The notes beneath the pieces were generated by a model, which saw only the letters and a program-made list of their open reading frames with translations, was not told the DNA's origin and did not search any database. A stretch of DNA of 64,000 bases from NCBI GenBank assembly GCA_027604185.1, contig JADGKB010000013.1, positions 62,001 to 126,000 on the forward strand, given 5' to 3'. Of this stretch, positions 47,014 through 58,182 are shown piece after piece. This DNA is from Boothiomyces macroporosus. Lineage: Eukaryota; Chytridiomycota; Chytridiomycetes; Rhizophydiales; Terramycetaceae. The translations under genes and the position numbers were made by a program. Numbering within the stretch: position 1 is the first letter of the stretch; the number at the start of each line of letters is the position of its first letter.

Positions 47014-48256
47014 ATGACTGTGATGTTGTTCCAAAAGATATTACCTAAAGACAAAGTAAGAAATTGGGCAAAGTACAACGTCACACTGTCGCTCCTCTTG
47101 TTTATAATAGCAACAGCGCTTGAAGGAGTAGTAATTGGGAATGCGTTATATTTTATCAACTCTACTTTTGAAGCAGGTTTGTCAAATTAATGTACAGAAA
47201 AATCTGGAGCATCTTCAATGATTATTGTGTACTTTAGCCTCTTCATATTCGGTTTAGCGTTTCAATTGATTGGGGCTTTTGACGCCAACTTGCATTTAAA
47301 CACCATGCAGGTATTGGCGGTAGCTATTTTCAATACTTTGAACTTGGGATACTCTATTATCCGTATAATTATGTTAATGTAGAAATATACCAAACTAACC
47401 ACTTGCGGGATTGCGCAAACAACTTTCAAAGTTATTATTCGTCAAATGATATCGCTGGATTAACATCACTGACATCATCTTGCTACTTCCAGCCGTTGGA
47501 TGATAGCGGTAATGTGGTAGGGACAAAGACTCTTGCGGCCGTGTCATCAGATATAGAGGCAAATCTATACTTGTTTAATATTATGATTTACTTGGAAGCA
47601 GCAATAGTGTGCGTGCTGTTCATTTTTAACGTGATTGGAATGTATTTCTCGTATAAATGCTACCAGCAACATGGCTGGTCTGTATATGAAACACACGGAG
47701 CAGACATAGCAAAGAAAAGTATTTCTGAATTTACGATAGAAATCCTTCAAAGGTATCACATTTTTGTTTTGCTTCTGAAGTTGAATTCCTTCTTCTTTTT
47801 GGGGCTCATGACCCAGGTGCTCACCGCCTATTACTTTGATTGCAAAGTGAATGGAAATCCTCTTTCTGTCGGGATTACCGTGCTGTATACTCTGATAGTT
47901 ATATTTGCCACAGCGATTTACTACATGCTGGGCTATTTCGGATCAAGTAGAGCCTCGCTCCAACTAATATCAATATTCTATTTCTTTATAGCGGCAAACT
48001 TTGCTGTAATTGGATACATATATTACAAAGGTTGGACCGAAGGTACTTTTAAAGCAACTATTATATGGCTGACAGCTTTCGGTAACATTTTGCTAATCCA
48101 GAATCTGTTCAACTGCTCAGTTCCATCTTGACACTTACAATCTCTGTGTTTCTCTTGAAAGATTTTAATAGGGGACTTTCGGATATTGTTAAACCGGTCA
48201 GCCCTTCGAAGGAAAAAGAATTGAATGTACCTGCAGAAAGATTTGAACTTGATTAA
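47014..48256 (+). CDS. Polytopic membrane protein, function unknown
   Basis: Four exons (introns 21, 20 and 20 nt) encode 393 residues with seven or eight membrane segments (for example LSLLLFIIATALEGVVIG, IIVYFSLFIFGLAFQLIG, YLEAAIVCVLFIFNVIGMYF, YHIFVLLLKLNSFFFLGL, LYTLIVIFATAIYYMLGYF). A loop between segments three and four is Cys/Ser-rich (DCANNFQSYYSSND). The last intron (at LTAF|ESVQ) restores a final membrane segment and a hydrophilic tail ending ERFELD. The arrangement resembles fungal 7TM proteins of the sensing or lysosomal kind, but I recognise no family. Confidence 0.75.
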
Positions 48257-48263
48257 AAATGTA

Positions 48264-51200
48264 TTATTTTGATATTATTTGTCCATTAGTTGGTCGATGT
48301 CTATCGTTGGTTCTGCTGTTTCTATTTGATCTAACTAGGGATGGCCGTAATGAATCTGACAATCTACCTTCAATAGAAGGTAATATATCACCAATTACCA
48401 AGAATGGTGTATTAGGATCAATGTTTGCTTCTTCTGGTCGATTCTGAGCCCTCGTAGATTTTGGTCTTTGCAATATATTTGTTGCTACTAATTGAGGCAA
48501 GTGAGGTTCTCCAACTTGATTCCCACTGTGATAATGGTGAGCCCCTGTAGATCTCGGTCTAGGATTGTGAGATGGTGTACTGCTTTCTACCGCCATTTCC
48601 TTTCCGTTAACTAAGATTCCATCAATATGAATAGTATGGGGCTGCAGTTTTTCATCTTCATGGCTTGGTTTGAGAGCGCCTTTGGTGATCTTCGCTTGGG
48701 TAGAGTTTCTTCCTGAAAGCTGCCCTGCGAAACTAGGTCGTGATTCTTCTGATTTTTCTACAGTAAAGATGGAATCCCAGTTCAGTAGAATTATGTGTAA
48801 TGACATTTCAAATGCATTTAAGCAAGTTGATTCTTTGAATACAACAGAAGCCACATCTTCCTTGTATAAATCGTCCCATCCAAATATTTTCAATTCCATT
48901 TTATGTTTCTCAATCAGGTCTACTGGTTTAAAAGTTGGCTCTGCTTGTGTTGGATAAATAACTGGGGTTTCTTTTTCAGGTTCTTGCTCCAACATCAATG
49001 GTGCCTGTTCATTCTGTACCTCTGTAGATGGAACGATTGCCTTTTCGTCTTTACTCAAATCACCAAGACTTAACCCATGCTGATTGAGTATTTGTCGTAG
49101 CAATGGATCGTCATTACTTGCATCTAAAATATGATTTAAAGAATTCGCATCGACATTGGTTAAATTCGAATTTTCCGCTGCTTTACTGGTATCTATGTTT
49201 GTATTCCCTGGAGAAGTATTGCTAACTGCCAAATTTTCTGGTGTGGGCATGTTTTCATTTACCACTGGCTCAGCAATAGCCAGAACCCCTTTTGCATCTC
49301 CTTCTAGCTTAATTTGTGTCCTTTCACTGGTAGTTACAGCCGGCTTATCCTCTTCGTCATCCCAAAAGTTATCATTCACTATTGTTTTGTTTTCATTTTG
49401 CCCCAGTGCACTTAGATCCCCATCGCTGAAATCAATTTTTATAAATGTTAATATTGGCGGTATGTATACATCATTAGTGGCAGGCATTTCCATTCGAAAG
49501 ATCAAGCTTCCAAATAACTTTGCAAGACCCATACACAATCTTTGAGGCCCACCACAAACGGACTCGCTACAAACACCGACAATTCTCTTCATGTGTCCCG
49601 TAAACGCCTTTAGATAAATGAAACACCTATGATTTAAGGTTTTGATTTGTTCTTTTATAAACTCTGCATGTTGGCGTTCATCGTATGGAAAATCGTCTAG
49701 GTCAACAAATTAATTACGCAATCTTGTGTAGAAAGCTTGGGCAACTTCGGTAGGTACAATCTCTTCATAAGAATCTTTAAGATGGCAATATTGATGCCAT
49801 ATTAACTTTAGTAAATCTTCTATTGGGTATCTAGCGATTTGCCTTGTTTCAAGGTGAGTTTGAATATTGCCAATCATTGCCACTGCTTCTCCTTCGATTT
49901 TGTGCTGTCTATCCAACAAAGTTTGGAAGTCTCTAAAGAATTTGCTTGTATTCCCTTGCTCCTCTGAATGCTTTAGCTCTTCTTTCTTTGCAGCCTTTCT
50001 GGTCGGAACAAGCGTTTTATGTTGAACTTTTATAGTCGAACTAAGCTTCCTTCTGTAGGTTTCAGGAATAAATGTTTCCTCTGCGTGTTGCGGTGTTGGT
50101 AATTTGTACATCATTACAGCATCTCTCTCAGCCAGATCGTCAAATTCATTAATTGGTCGCGACATTTCCGGTGCAATATTCAATATGTTTTCTAGATCAT
50201 TGCCTTCTAGAATAGACTTGAAAATCATCTGGCGAGACTTTGGACTCACATGTTCTAAGTAAACGAGTAAATACCATTCAAAAGTGCATCTCTAACGTTT
50301 TCCTTCAGCTGTGAGATCACATTCATATCCACAAAGAGGTTTTGTTCTTTAAAATTATCGGCATAGTGTTTCAAGGCATTTGCAATCAATTGCTTTTGTT
50401 TCTCTGCCATTTCCTTTGCTTTTTGCCTTGCGACAACCTTATCTACCAAGATGTCATCAAATTTAGGTACAGAATAGTCTCTCTGCAGCTTCTTTCTTGG
50501 TTTTATTTTAGGAGTTGCAGGAATCATTGGGAGGAATGTATCTTCCCTTCGGAACTGAGCGTCTGATAAATCAAATTCAACATGGTTGTCAACCTTTGTG
50601 TGCTCTCCCTTTCCATTTCCCAACTTTCCAAATACTTCCCTTACGTTTCCCGATATTAAATTCTCTGACGTTCCATTTTGTCCATTCAAGACCCCTTTCA
50701 TAGCTCCTTCCTTTATATTTCCTGCTTTTATAGTTTCTCCTTTTAAATTTCGTCCTTTTACATTTCCAGATTGCACATACTCGTTCCTTGAATGTCCCAG
50801 CTGCATATGTTCCATATCAGCATCATCTAAACTTACGTGCTCTGCTTGTCCTGCAGTGCCTGCCTCCACGTACTCTACACTTATACTGTTCACATCTACT
50901 TTTTCATCTTTGTTTCCATCCTCTTCCTCCAAACGAGCAAATTTTATAGCAGGTGTTTTCACTAGTCTCTGGTTTTGACTTTTCTTCTTCAGGTACTGGA
51001 ATTTGGGCTTCACTATCACCTCTGGGGTTTTCCAAGGTATTACATAGCCATCTTGGTAATAGCCCTCTTTTGCTGGAGGATTTTTAATATTGTATCCCAA
51101 ACATACTTTGTAATCTCCAGATTCGAACCGTTTCGGTATTAGAAATTGGTAATCAATTACGTTTACTCCTCCAACATTGAATACCTCCTGTTTTGCCGTG

Positions 51201-51397
51201 GTTGGTTTGTTGCATGTTTTCACTTGATGATGAGTAACTGGCCTACTATAATCATGAACATTGAGGGCATATTCATTAAGTTTGTTTTTGCATTTAGGCG
51301 TTTTTGGTGCTTGACGTGTCACTGGCCGACTAATTGGCAATTCTGGTAATTCAAACCTCCACCTACGCTTGATTACTTGATTAAAGTCTGAAGTCAT
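48264..51397 (-). CDS. Large protein of unknown family, tandem paralogue A
   Basis: Three exons (introns 20 and 21 nt) encode about 1030 residues. The first exon is basic, with short degenerate repeats rich in G-N-x-K (GNVKGRNLKGETIKAGNIKE). A helical core follows: FFRDFQTLLDRQHKIEGEAV, ARYPIEDLLKLIWHQYCHLK, 'IVPTEVAQAFYTRL', then LKAFTGHMKRIVGVCSES and RLCMGLAKLFGSLIFR. The end of this core looks like the second half of a RhoGAP domain (helix-HLKRV...LA-x-x-FGPTLL), but no arginine finger was identified. The C-terminal part is acidic then basic. Paralogue B lies next to it. Function unknown. Confidence 0.6.
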
Positions 51398-51494
51398 ATA
51401 ATTAAAATATAGGGTATGTGGAATGGAATCAAATTTTTACAATCCACCCCTAGCAAGATATGCTAAATTAAAAATCATATATTCAATTAAATAA

Positions 51495-53492
51495 CTATAA
51501 GCCAGGCCTCTTTGCTTCAAATGTAGCAAAAGCAAAATCCCAGAATCTAATGAGCAGATCAACAGTTTGACTGTACACCGAAAGCGGAAAATGCTGCTCA
51601 TATAGCAACGACTCGAGCTGTTCATATTTTACATTCCACCCATATGAAATGGACTCTTCAGTCTCGTCTATATCTGCTGCTTTTTTGAATAATTCATATG
51701 AAGACTCTACATCATCGATAGATATGAGGTCGATTGAATGGAGTGAATCTTCATTTGGCACGTACGGTATGTCAGGTATTTCAATTGGCTCTGAAATTGC
51801 CTTTTTCAGAAACAGAGTGCCTTCTTTGAAAGAAACATTTTTTTGAAGGTTGTTTGAAAGCAAGTCATTAGATGACGAATCATTTGACAGTCCCCCAATA
51901 ATGAACGAATTCCTTTCTTCGAGATTAATTTTTTGCCATTTTGGGGGCAATCGTATTTCCACATGAGAGGTATGTATAGTGCGAAGTGGTGGACGGAAAA
52001 TCAACGTTCCAAATAATAATGCAATGCCTTTAGTTAATCGCTTCAGATCGTGAACAGGATCACTACAGACACTAATGATTCTGAATTATGAAAGATTTAC
52101 CTCTTCATGTGGCCAATGATCGCTTTAAGATTAATAAACTGGCTCCTATTTAAATATCCCAAAGCAACTTTCATATTTTGCGAATATTCAGTCTCTAACT
52201 CAACAGTTTCGTCTATATGAGCAAAGAAATACTCATTACATCAGTCGCTCTGTAAACCCATGCCAAGTCAACCAGTCGATCTTTTGATTGCTTCAAGTGG
52301 ATAAACAGATTCCAAACTAGCGTGATAATTTGATAACGAGGGAACTTTGCAATTTCTTTTGATTGAATGTTCATGTCCATTTTACTAAGAGATGACAGCG
52401 CCATGTTTTCCACTTTCATTTGTCTCTGTAGTAGATATTCAAAGTCTTCATAGAATTTCATTTCGGGCGGGACTACATTTACTGAATCCTCCTCTTCTAA
52501 TATCAAATTTGCGGCCGATACTGAATTATAATTGGTTTACCTCCCCTTCTCTTTCCTATTGGAACCAGTGTTTTCTTTGGAACTTGAACAGATGATATCA
52601 GCTTGTCGTAACTTTGGGCTCTCTGCATTTTGAACGCAAGTTTGCTTAGATCATCATCATTAAATTTTACTTCTGGACCTGGATGTAATCGTTCTGGTTT
52701 AGGCATGGACGACAGCAATACAGGGTTCACGTTTGAACTGAAAATATCGTTCAATTCATGCTCAATTTCAGGCATCAACTCTTCCAGTTCGTCAACTTCA
52801 TTTGCAAACATTTCATCACCGTCTAAATTGATCAATTTCAACAGGGCATTTTGAACTGTCATTGCTCTCTTTTCTGTGTTAAGTATGTGCTACCAATAGC
52901 ATTGTTTGCGTACAATCTTTCATTGATCCTGTCCATTCCATCTTTCGATGTCGGCTCTGGAATAGCTGGCTTTTCTGCCTTTTTCTTTTTGATTGCTTTA
53001 ACTACTTGCTCTTTCTGGGACACGGAGAGCTTGTATCGTTCCAGCATTTGTTTGACTCTTATTCCTACATCAAACACCACATACTGGAATCTTCATAGAT
53101 TTTCTGCTTATCTACTACTGTTGGTGTAATCAATCGAGGTCCTATCGACACTTTCTTTTCTGACTTTGCTTGCCTTTTACTTTCTGTGCTAATATTCGAT
53201 GCTGATGGTGCTTTCCTTACTGGCCTGACTTCGGCGATGGGCTTTAGTTGAGCGTCGTTTATTTTATCTCTAGGTTTTATTGTACTTTTCGTAGCTGGCC
53301 TTTCAATGACTTCTATTGGGGCTGTGGATATACCCATCCCGACAAAATCTAGCTGGGGCTGTCTCTGTGGGACAAGTTTGGGTAATCCAGCGGTGCTTCC
53401 CGTTAGTGTAAGCTTATCTAACTAAAAATCAAAGTACCTGATGATTGCGAAACCTTTAGTGGCATTTTGGGTGAAATTGCAGCATCAAACAT
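51495..53492 (-). CDS. Large protein of unknown family, tandem paralogue B
   Basis: Seven exons with six introns, every one exactly 20 nt, encode 625 residues. It shares with paralogue A: VQVPKKTLVPIGKR (A: VQHKTLVPTRKA), FYEDFEYLLQRQMKVENMAL, IAKFPRYQIITLVWNLFIHL, INLKAIIGHMKRIISVCSDP and RLTKGIALLFGTLIFRP. The N-terminus is disordered and basic with IRVKQMLERYKLS. It lacks A's long repeat region. A and B arose by tandem duplication but have diverged strongly and differ in intron number (6 versus 2). The RhoGAP-like ending is again present without an obvious catalytic arginine. Confidence 0.6.
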
Positions 53493-53660
53493 GGATGTTT
53501 CTCCACGTTATAATTATACCAACAATTCTAAAATAGTAAAGTCAAGCAATTCTCATATGTTCAATTCAATGACTACAGACCTATTAATCCTGTAAACGTG
53601 GCAGTTGGTTATGACTCACATAGCTCAACTTTTAAATAAGTTGCAAAATCCAAAAATATC

Positions 53661-54965
53661 ATGTCTGACTTTAACCAACTGCTGAATGAAATAGCTGCAA
53701 AAATTCTAGTACAAGACCTCACAGTAGTCGGAGGAAAGCAGGATATATATAATCCATTTAAAGATATCAGCTTGGACCAAATCAATAAATTAGTTCAGCT
53801 AGGGTTAGAAAATGACCCTCGCCTTACAAGATCATTAGGAAGCTTGATGGGACTCGCAGCTGGAGATGCCATGGGAGCACCATTTGAATTTGAACCTTGC
53901 TCAGAGAAAAATCAAGTTAGATTCAAGATTCTGAAAGGGGACAGACCAAAGTCACTTTGGGATATGCTTTCATTCAAATCTGAAAAAGATGGACTCTATT
54001 GGCATGATCCTTATAATGCATTTCAGCTCAAATCTGGACAATGGACTGACGACACATCAATGGCACTATGCATTGCCGATTCCCTAATTTTCAAAAAAGA
54101 ATACGATGGATCAGACATTAGAACAAGGTTTTTCAACTGGTATGCTCATGGTTATAGCAATTCGTTTTTCTACGACGAAGAAAGATTTTCAAAGCTTTCT
54201 GTGGGGTTGGGTGGGAACATTAAAAAGTCTCTTGCAGCTTTGAAATTAAATGAAATCCCAACTCCTATTTACCATCCGCCGGAACCTTCTAATGACAGCG
54301 GAAACGGCAGTTTGATGCGTTTAGCACCAATTCCAATCTTTTTTCAGGATAATATTGTATTGGGAATGAAGTGTGCAGAATTGCAATCTCTCACTACTCA
54401 TCCAGGAAAGATGGCTACTAAATCTTGTGGATTCTATTCGTTTTTAATTACAAAGGCACTCCAACTACCCTTTCCCGCACCAGATGGTTTAACTATGAGA
54501 AGCCTCATCGACTCTTCCATCACCGAGTACTTGAATAATTACATTCAAGAAAGCGATTCGGAAACTGACCAACTTGTTGCACTACTAAAATCAAGCAGTA
54601 GTCTCGAGAGTAGAGAAGCAGTTTGGAATTGGAAACACCAGCCTTTACAAATTTCGACCGCTTTACAATTTCGGGGAGCTAGCTACAATGGACACCCAGT
54701 ATCTGCAGGGTATTTTGGATCGTTCTGTATGGATGCTTTGGCTATTGCACTCCACTGTTGCTATTATACAGATTCTTTTGACGAATCGATTGAAAAGGCA
54801 GTCAACTTTTGTGGTGACTGCGACACTACGGCCGCTATAGTTGGACAGCTTTCAGGCGCTTTTTATGGTTATCATTCTATAAATCCGCTAATAATTGATG
54901 CTATTCAAAAATGGGACCATGGTGCGATAGCTTTACGAGCAATTTTACTTGCAAATAAACCCTGA
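53661..54965 (+). CDS. ADP-ribosylglycohydrolase (DraG/ADPRH fold)
   Basis: Single exon, 434 residues. Dinuclear-metal motifs: LMGLAAGDAMGAPFEFEP, KSGQWTDDTSMALCIADSL, SNDSGNGSLMRLAPIPI and NFCGDCDTTAAIVGQLSGAF. These are the acidic ligands of ADP-ribosylhydrolases that remove ADP-ribose from proteins or small molecules. The N-terminal 60 residues are extra compared with bacterial DraG. Substrate class (Arg, Ser, or O-acetyl-ADP-ribose) cannot be inferred from motifs alone. Confidence 0.93.
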   Translation: MSDFNQLLNEIAAKILVQDLTVVGGKQDIYNPFKDISLDQINKLVQLGLENDPRLTRSLGSLMGLAAGDAMGAPFEFEPCSEKNQVRFKILKGDRPKSLWDMLSFKSEKDGLYWHDPYNAFQLKSGQWTDDTSMALCIADSLIFKKEYDGSDIRTRFFNWYAHGYSNSFFYDEERFSKLSVGLGGNIKKSLAALKLNEIPTPIYHPPEPSNDSGNGSLMRLAPIPIFFQDNIVLGMKCAELQSLTTHPGKMATKSCGFYSFLITKALQLPFPAPDGLTMRSLIDSSITEYLNNYIQESDSETDQLVALLKSSSSLESREAVWNWKHQPLQISTALQFRGASYNGHPVSAGYFGSFCMDALAIALHCCYYTDSFDESIEKAVNFCGDCDTTAAIVGQLSGAFYGYHSINPLIIDAIQKWDHGAIALRAILLANKP

Positions 54966-55866
54966 CAAACTATATTTGACATCCAATTTTTGTCTGATTT
55001 GGATTATTACAAACCCACAGACTATAACTTTAAGCCAGTGAAATCATTACCAAAGTTACCAACCTGAACCAAACGAATTCTACTACCAACTTCAAATGTG
55101 TGTAACAATTGCACCTTATCGAAAGCAAGAGATAGCCGTGTTCACCCAGTGATCGTGGTTCACGAGTGTTGCGTATCAAAACGTGGGACCAATCAATCAT
55201 TGATCAGAGTTTATTCCTTGGCCAAATATTTTTGAATTTCAATTGCTTGTTAATGGGTTTAGCTATAATTTATCCATCCCCACTGAGGATTATAACCCAA
55301 TTTACTTGTGCAAATTACAACAGTTGGTTCAAATTTGGGACCAAGAAACCATATTTTGGTTGGGATTATTATGTGAAGCATTGGATGAACCTGAAGGATA
55401 TCTGCAAATTTCTCTGGTGTAAATGAGATATAAGCAACGATAATACTATTCTTCGTCCTGGTAGAATTCTTTATTCCACCATTAAAACTCCTTTTTAAAT
55501 ATTTTAATACTCGACGCATTTCTGTAGACCACTCACTCACTTGTGTTAATTCTTTAGGGAATTTTCCTTGCTCAACACGAGGTATCGAATCGGTACCTGA
55601 CCAGTTTGGCAGCGACCCCACGAAAAAATGAGCCTGATACTACAAGATAAATTCAGTTCAGAACGAAATAACATCGCATCCAACTGCGGATTAATTCAGA
55701 TAATCGATAGTAAATATTATTTACGTTTTAAAATTTGGCAGGTTTGGAAAAACTGTCTGGAAAAAATTTTCTTCTGGTTCAGTGAAATAGGTCACACAAC
55801 TGCGCTTTCAACAACGTGTTCTGCTCGGTGAGATATTTAAAGAAAGATTTTTTGTACTGAACAAGA
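54966..55866. other. Large gap with coding-like fragment, probably decayed
   Basis: About 900 bp. On the plus strand 55215-55422 one frame reads like real protein (SIPTEDYNPIYLCKL, then DQETIFWLGLLCEALDEPEG) but has no start codon and ends quickly. The opposite strand has a 120-codon frame lacking an ATG start. No full gene can be built with standard introns. It may be an old pseudogene. The right end is the promoter of the first S1/P1 nuclease (TATTTAA at 55834). Confidence 0.35.
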
Positions 55867-57144
55867 ATGGATTCCCTCTTAAACTTAATCTTGGCTACAT
55901 CTGTCAACGCCTGGGGCTCAGAAGGCCACGCTATTGTTGGTTCTATTGCCCAAAACTTTTTGGATTCAAATGCACAAAGCTATGTTAGCAAGATTTTGGC
56001 TAGCAATGGTGACATGGCTGCTGTTTCTTCTTGGGCCGATAGCTACAAATTCACCACCGCAGGAGCATTCTCCAAGCCTTTGCATTATGTTGATATCAAA
56101 GATGCTCCACCAACCACTTGTGGTTTCGACGAAAGCAGAGATTGCCCAAATGGAGGCTGCATCAACACTGCTATCCAAACTTACACCAACCAGCTTTGTG
56201 ATGCCTCCACCAACTTGGACGCTCTTCGTTTCTTGATCCACTTCTTTGGGGACATTACTCAGCCGCTCCACAACTCAAACAGAGATGTCGGTGGTAACTC
56301 TGATAAAATCAACTACAAAGGCGCAAACACCAACTTGCATCATATTTGGGATACCGAAATGGTTCAAGACCGTATTGCTCAAAACTCTGACCAAGCTACC
56401 TATGTGAACAACTTGATTAACAGCATTACTTCTGGATCCTATGCCTCTCAAGCTGCCTCATGGATTTCCCAACATTCATACAATGCTGGATCTCAATATG
56501 GTAACAACTTGGCTTCCATTGACTACTCCATTGATTCTGACACCTATGGTTGCTCATATGTCTGGTCTAACTATGATGCTAACCCATCCCAAGATTTCTC
56601 TGGCTCCTACTTTTCCGGTGCTGCTTCTATCATTGATATCCAACTCGCCAAAGGTGGTTACAGATTGGCCCAACATCTTAATGCAGCATTCGCAGGATGC
56701 TCTGGAAGTACTCCTGTTGTTCCTACCCCAACTGGCACTCCAAGTGGCCCAACTGCTACTCCAACTACCCCAGTTACTCCACCTCCATCCTCTTGCGCAC
56801 ACGATAAATGTTCTGTTGGTGGTGCTCTTTCCCAAGGATGTGATGCTTGCGTTGATCAAATTATTAGTGCTGACAGCTACTGCTCAACCAGCCAATGGGA
56901 TCAAACTTGTGTCGATGAAGTTCAATCCGTATGCGGTTTGAGCGATTGTCAAGCCCCATCTACTCCTCCAACTGTAGTAACAACCGGTTGCAAGCACGAT
57001 ATCTGTGTTACTGGTGCATTTTTGAAGAAAGGATGCAATGCCTGTGCTGATCAAGTCATTGCATCTGACAGTTACTGTGGAAAGAAGAGCTGGAACTCTA
57101 GATGTGTTTCTGAAGTTGCTTCTGTTTGTGGTATCTCTTGTTAG
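55867..57144 (+). CDS. Secreted S1/P1 nuclease with two C-terminal cysteine-rich modules
   Basis: Single exon, 425 residues. A short signal peptide is cut before Trp (VNA|WGSEGH), so the mature N-terminal Trp can ligate zinc as in P1 nuclease. Further zinc ligands: KPLHYVDI, HFFGDITQPLH, GGNSDK and TNLHHIWD. Cysteines in TTCGFDESRDCPNGGCIN form family disulfides. After a Thr/Pro linker come two copies of a ~45-residue module (CxHDxCxxGxxLxxGCxxCxDQ...WxxxCVxxVxSVCG). It degrades single-stranded DNA and RNA at acidic pH outside the cell. The modules probably bind a surface or polymer. Confidence 0.94.
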   Translation: MDSLLNLILATSVNAWGSEGHAIVGSIAQNFLDSNAQSYVSKILASNGDMAAVSSWADSYKFTTAGAFSKPLHYVDIKDAPPTTCGFDESRDCPNGGCINTAIQTYTNQLCDASTNLDALRFLIHFFGDITQPLHNSNRDVGGNSDKINYKGANTNLHHIWDTEMVQDRIAQNSDQATYVNNLINSITSGSYASQAASWISQHSYNAGSQYGNNLASIDYSIDSDTYGCSYVWSNYDANPSQDFSGSYFSGAASIIDIQLAKGGYRLAQHLNAAFAGCSGSTPVVPTPTGTPSGPTATPTTPVTPPPSSCAHDKCSVGGALSQGCDACVDQIISADSYCSTSQWDQTCVDEVQSVCGLSDCQAPSTPPTVVTTGCKHDICVTGAFLKKGCNACADQVIASDSYCGKKSWNSRCVSEVASVCGISC

Positions 57145-57249
57145 AATAAATTGAATAGACTACATTTTAATGTGAGCGTTTGTGCAGAGGTGATTTTACT
57201 GTAACTTACCGTAAAATTCATTGTATACTTCAACATTCACTGTCGTCAT

Positions 57250-57810
57250 ATTCATTAACTAGACATCTTAGGATTTGGTCCCAATGCCTTCTATACGACT
57301 CACTTGTCTTTGACGATTCCAATTTGACTATCGATTGGAGTATTGTAGATCTTTCAGCAGAGAGCGGCTGGACATGGGGCACCTATCGAGAGGACTATGA
57401 TCCTGGCTATGCTCAAACGGCTGATATGCTTGGAAATGTAACCTTTTTGTTTCTTTCACGACCGTTCGAGAACTATTTTCCAAAATTGCAAGTGCCTGTC
57501 AAATCCAATAGGGCATAAAGAAATGTATCAGAGTATGTGTGGTACGCTGCAAATCTTGACAACGACGAATATGGTACTTGAGTCGTTTTCGCTTCCAAAT
57601 GGCTACAAGGTTTTCCCAACCCACTTTTCAACAAAACTGTTTTTGTTGTGACATTAGATACAATCACATTTGGACTGTACTGGCAGGAAATCCTGTAGCA
57701 AAAGCTAGTATCGATGACAGCTAATAAAATCTCTATTGGCATATTGCCTTGTAGAAAAAACCTTGGCTCAGGTGATTCTCAGATAATTTCTTCCTCTCAT
57801 GAGACGCTAT
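57250..57810 (+). pseudogene. Decayed phosphoesterase (fungal acid phosphatase-like) gene
   Basis: In the spacer between the two nucleases the plus strand keeps scattered similarity to the secreted phosphoesterase family (PF04185, fungal acid phosphatases). Pieces are TIDWSIVDLSAESGWTWGTY (family: TIVDLLE-x-K-x-ISW-x-EYQE), YVWYAANLDNDEYGT then a stop, and FASKWLQGFPNPLFNKTVFV (family: W...FL-NP-x-F-NKTL-x-LLTFDE). A final piece is NKISIGILP. In-frame stops and frame changes interrupt it, and the start and the metal-binding N-terminus are missing. The match is by motif memory, so a search is needed. Confidence 0.5.
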
Positions 57811-58145
57811 AAACCATCATTTTTCTAATTCGGGTCTTGGGGCTGGTTTAAAAATCTCAAGGACAGCAACGTTTTTGCATGTTTCCCCCTGTTCTTTGCG
57901 AACCGCACCATCTGTGGAAAACGTGCACATTTTATCATTGCGCAAACCGTTTTGAAAATTAGAATTGTCAGGAGAAAATTTCTAGCTCTATCCTCTCACT
58001 GTCTATTTGAAACAATAGAAAGGCGGGTTCGACAGGAGAATTTTCCTTGGGCTTTTTCCAGGGAGTTCTAAAATAAGAAATGGACCACATGTCATCCTTG
58101 CGAGCTTCGTGCCTATACGACTCGAAAGATCGGTACCTCTTTTGC

Positions 58146-58153
58146 TATAAAAA
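58146..58153 (+). promoter_or_regulatory. TATA box of the second S1/P1 nuclease
   Basis: TATAAAAA 37 bp before the ATG at 58183. This spacing is why I prefer that ATG over non-ATG starts upstream. Confidence 0.6.
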
Positions 58154-58182
58154 TAACTTACAGAGTGATTAAAAAAATCAAG

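Noticed and set aside
57180..57518. Intact 112-codon gene between the nucleases
   Set aside because: The frame has no ATG start, lacks a signal peptide and continues in other frames with phosphatase-like motifs, so decay is the better reading.
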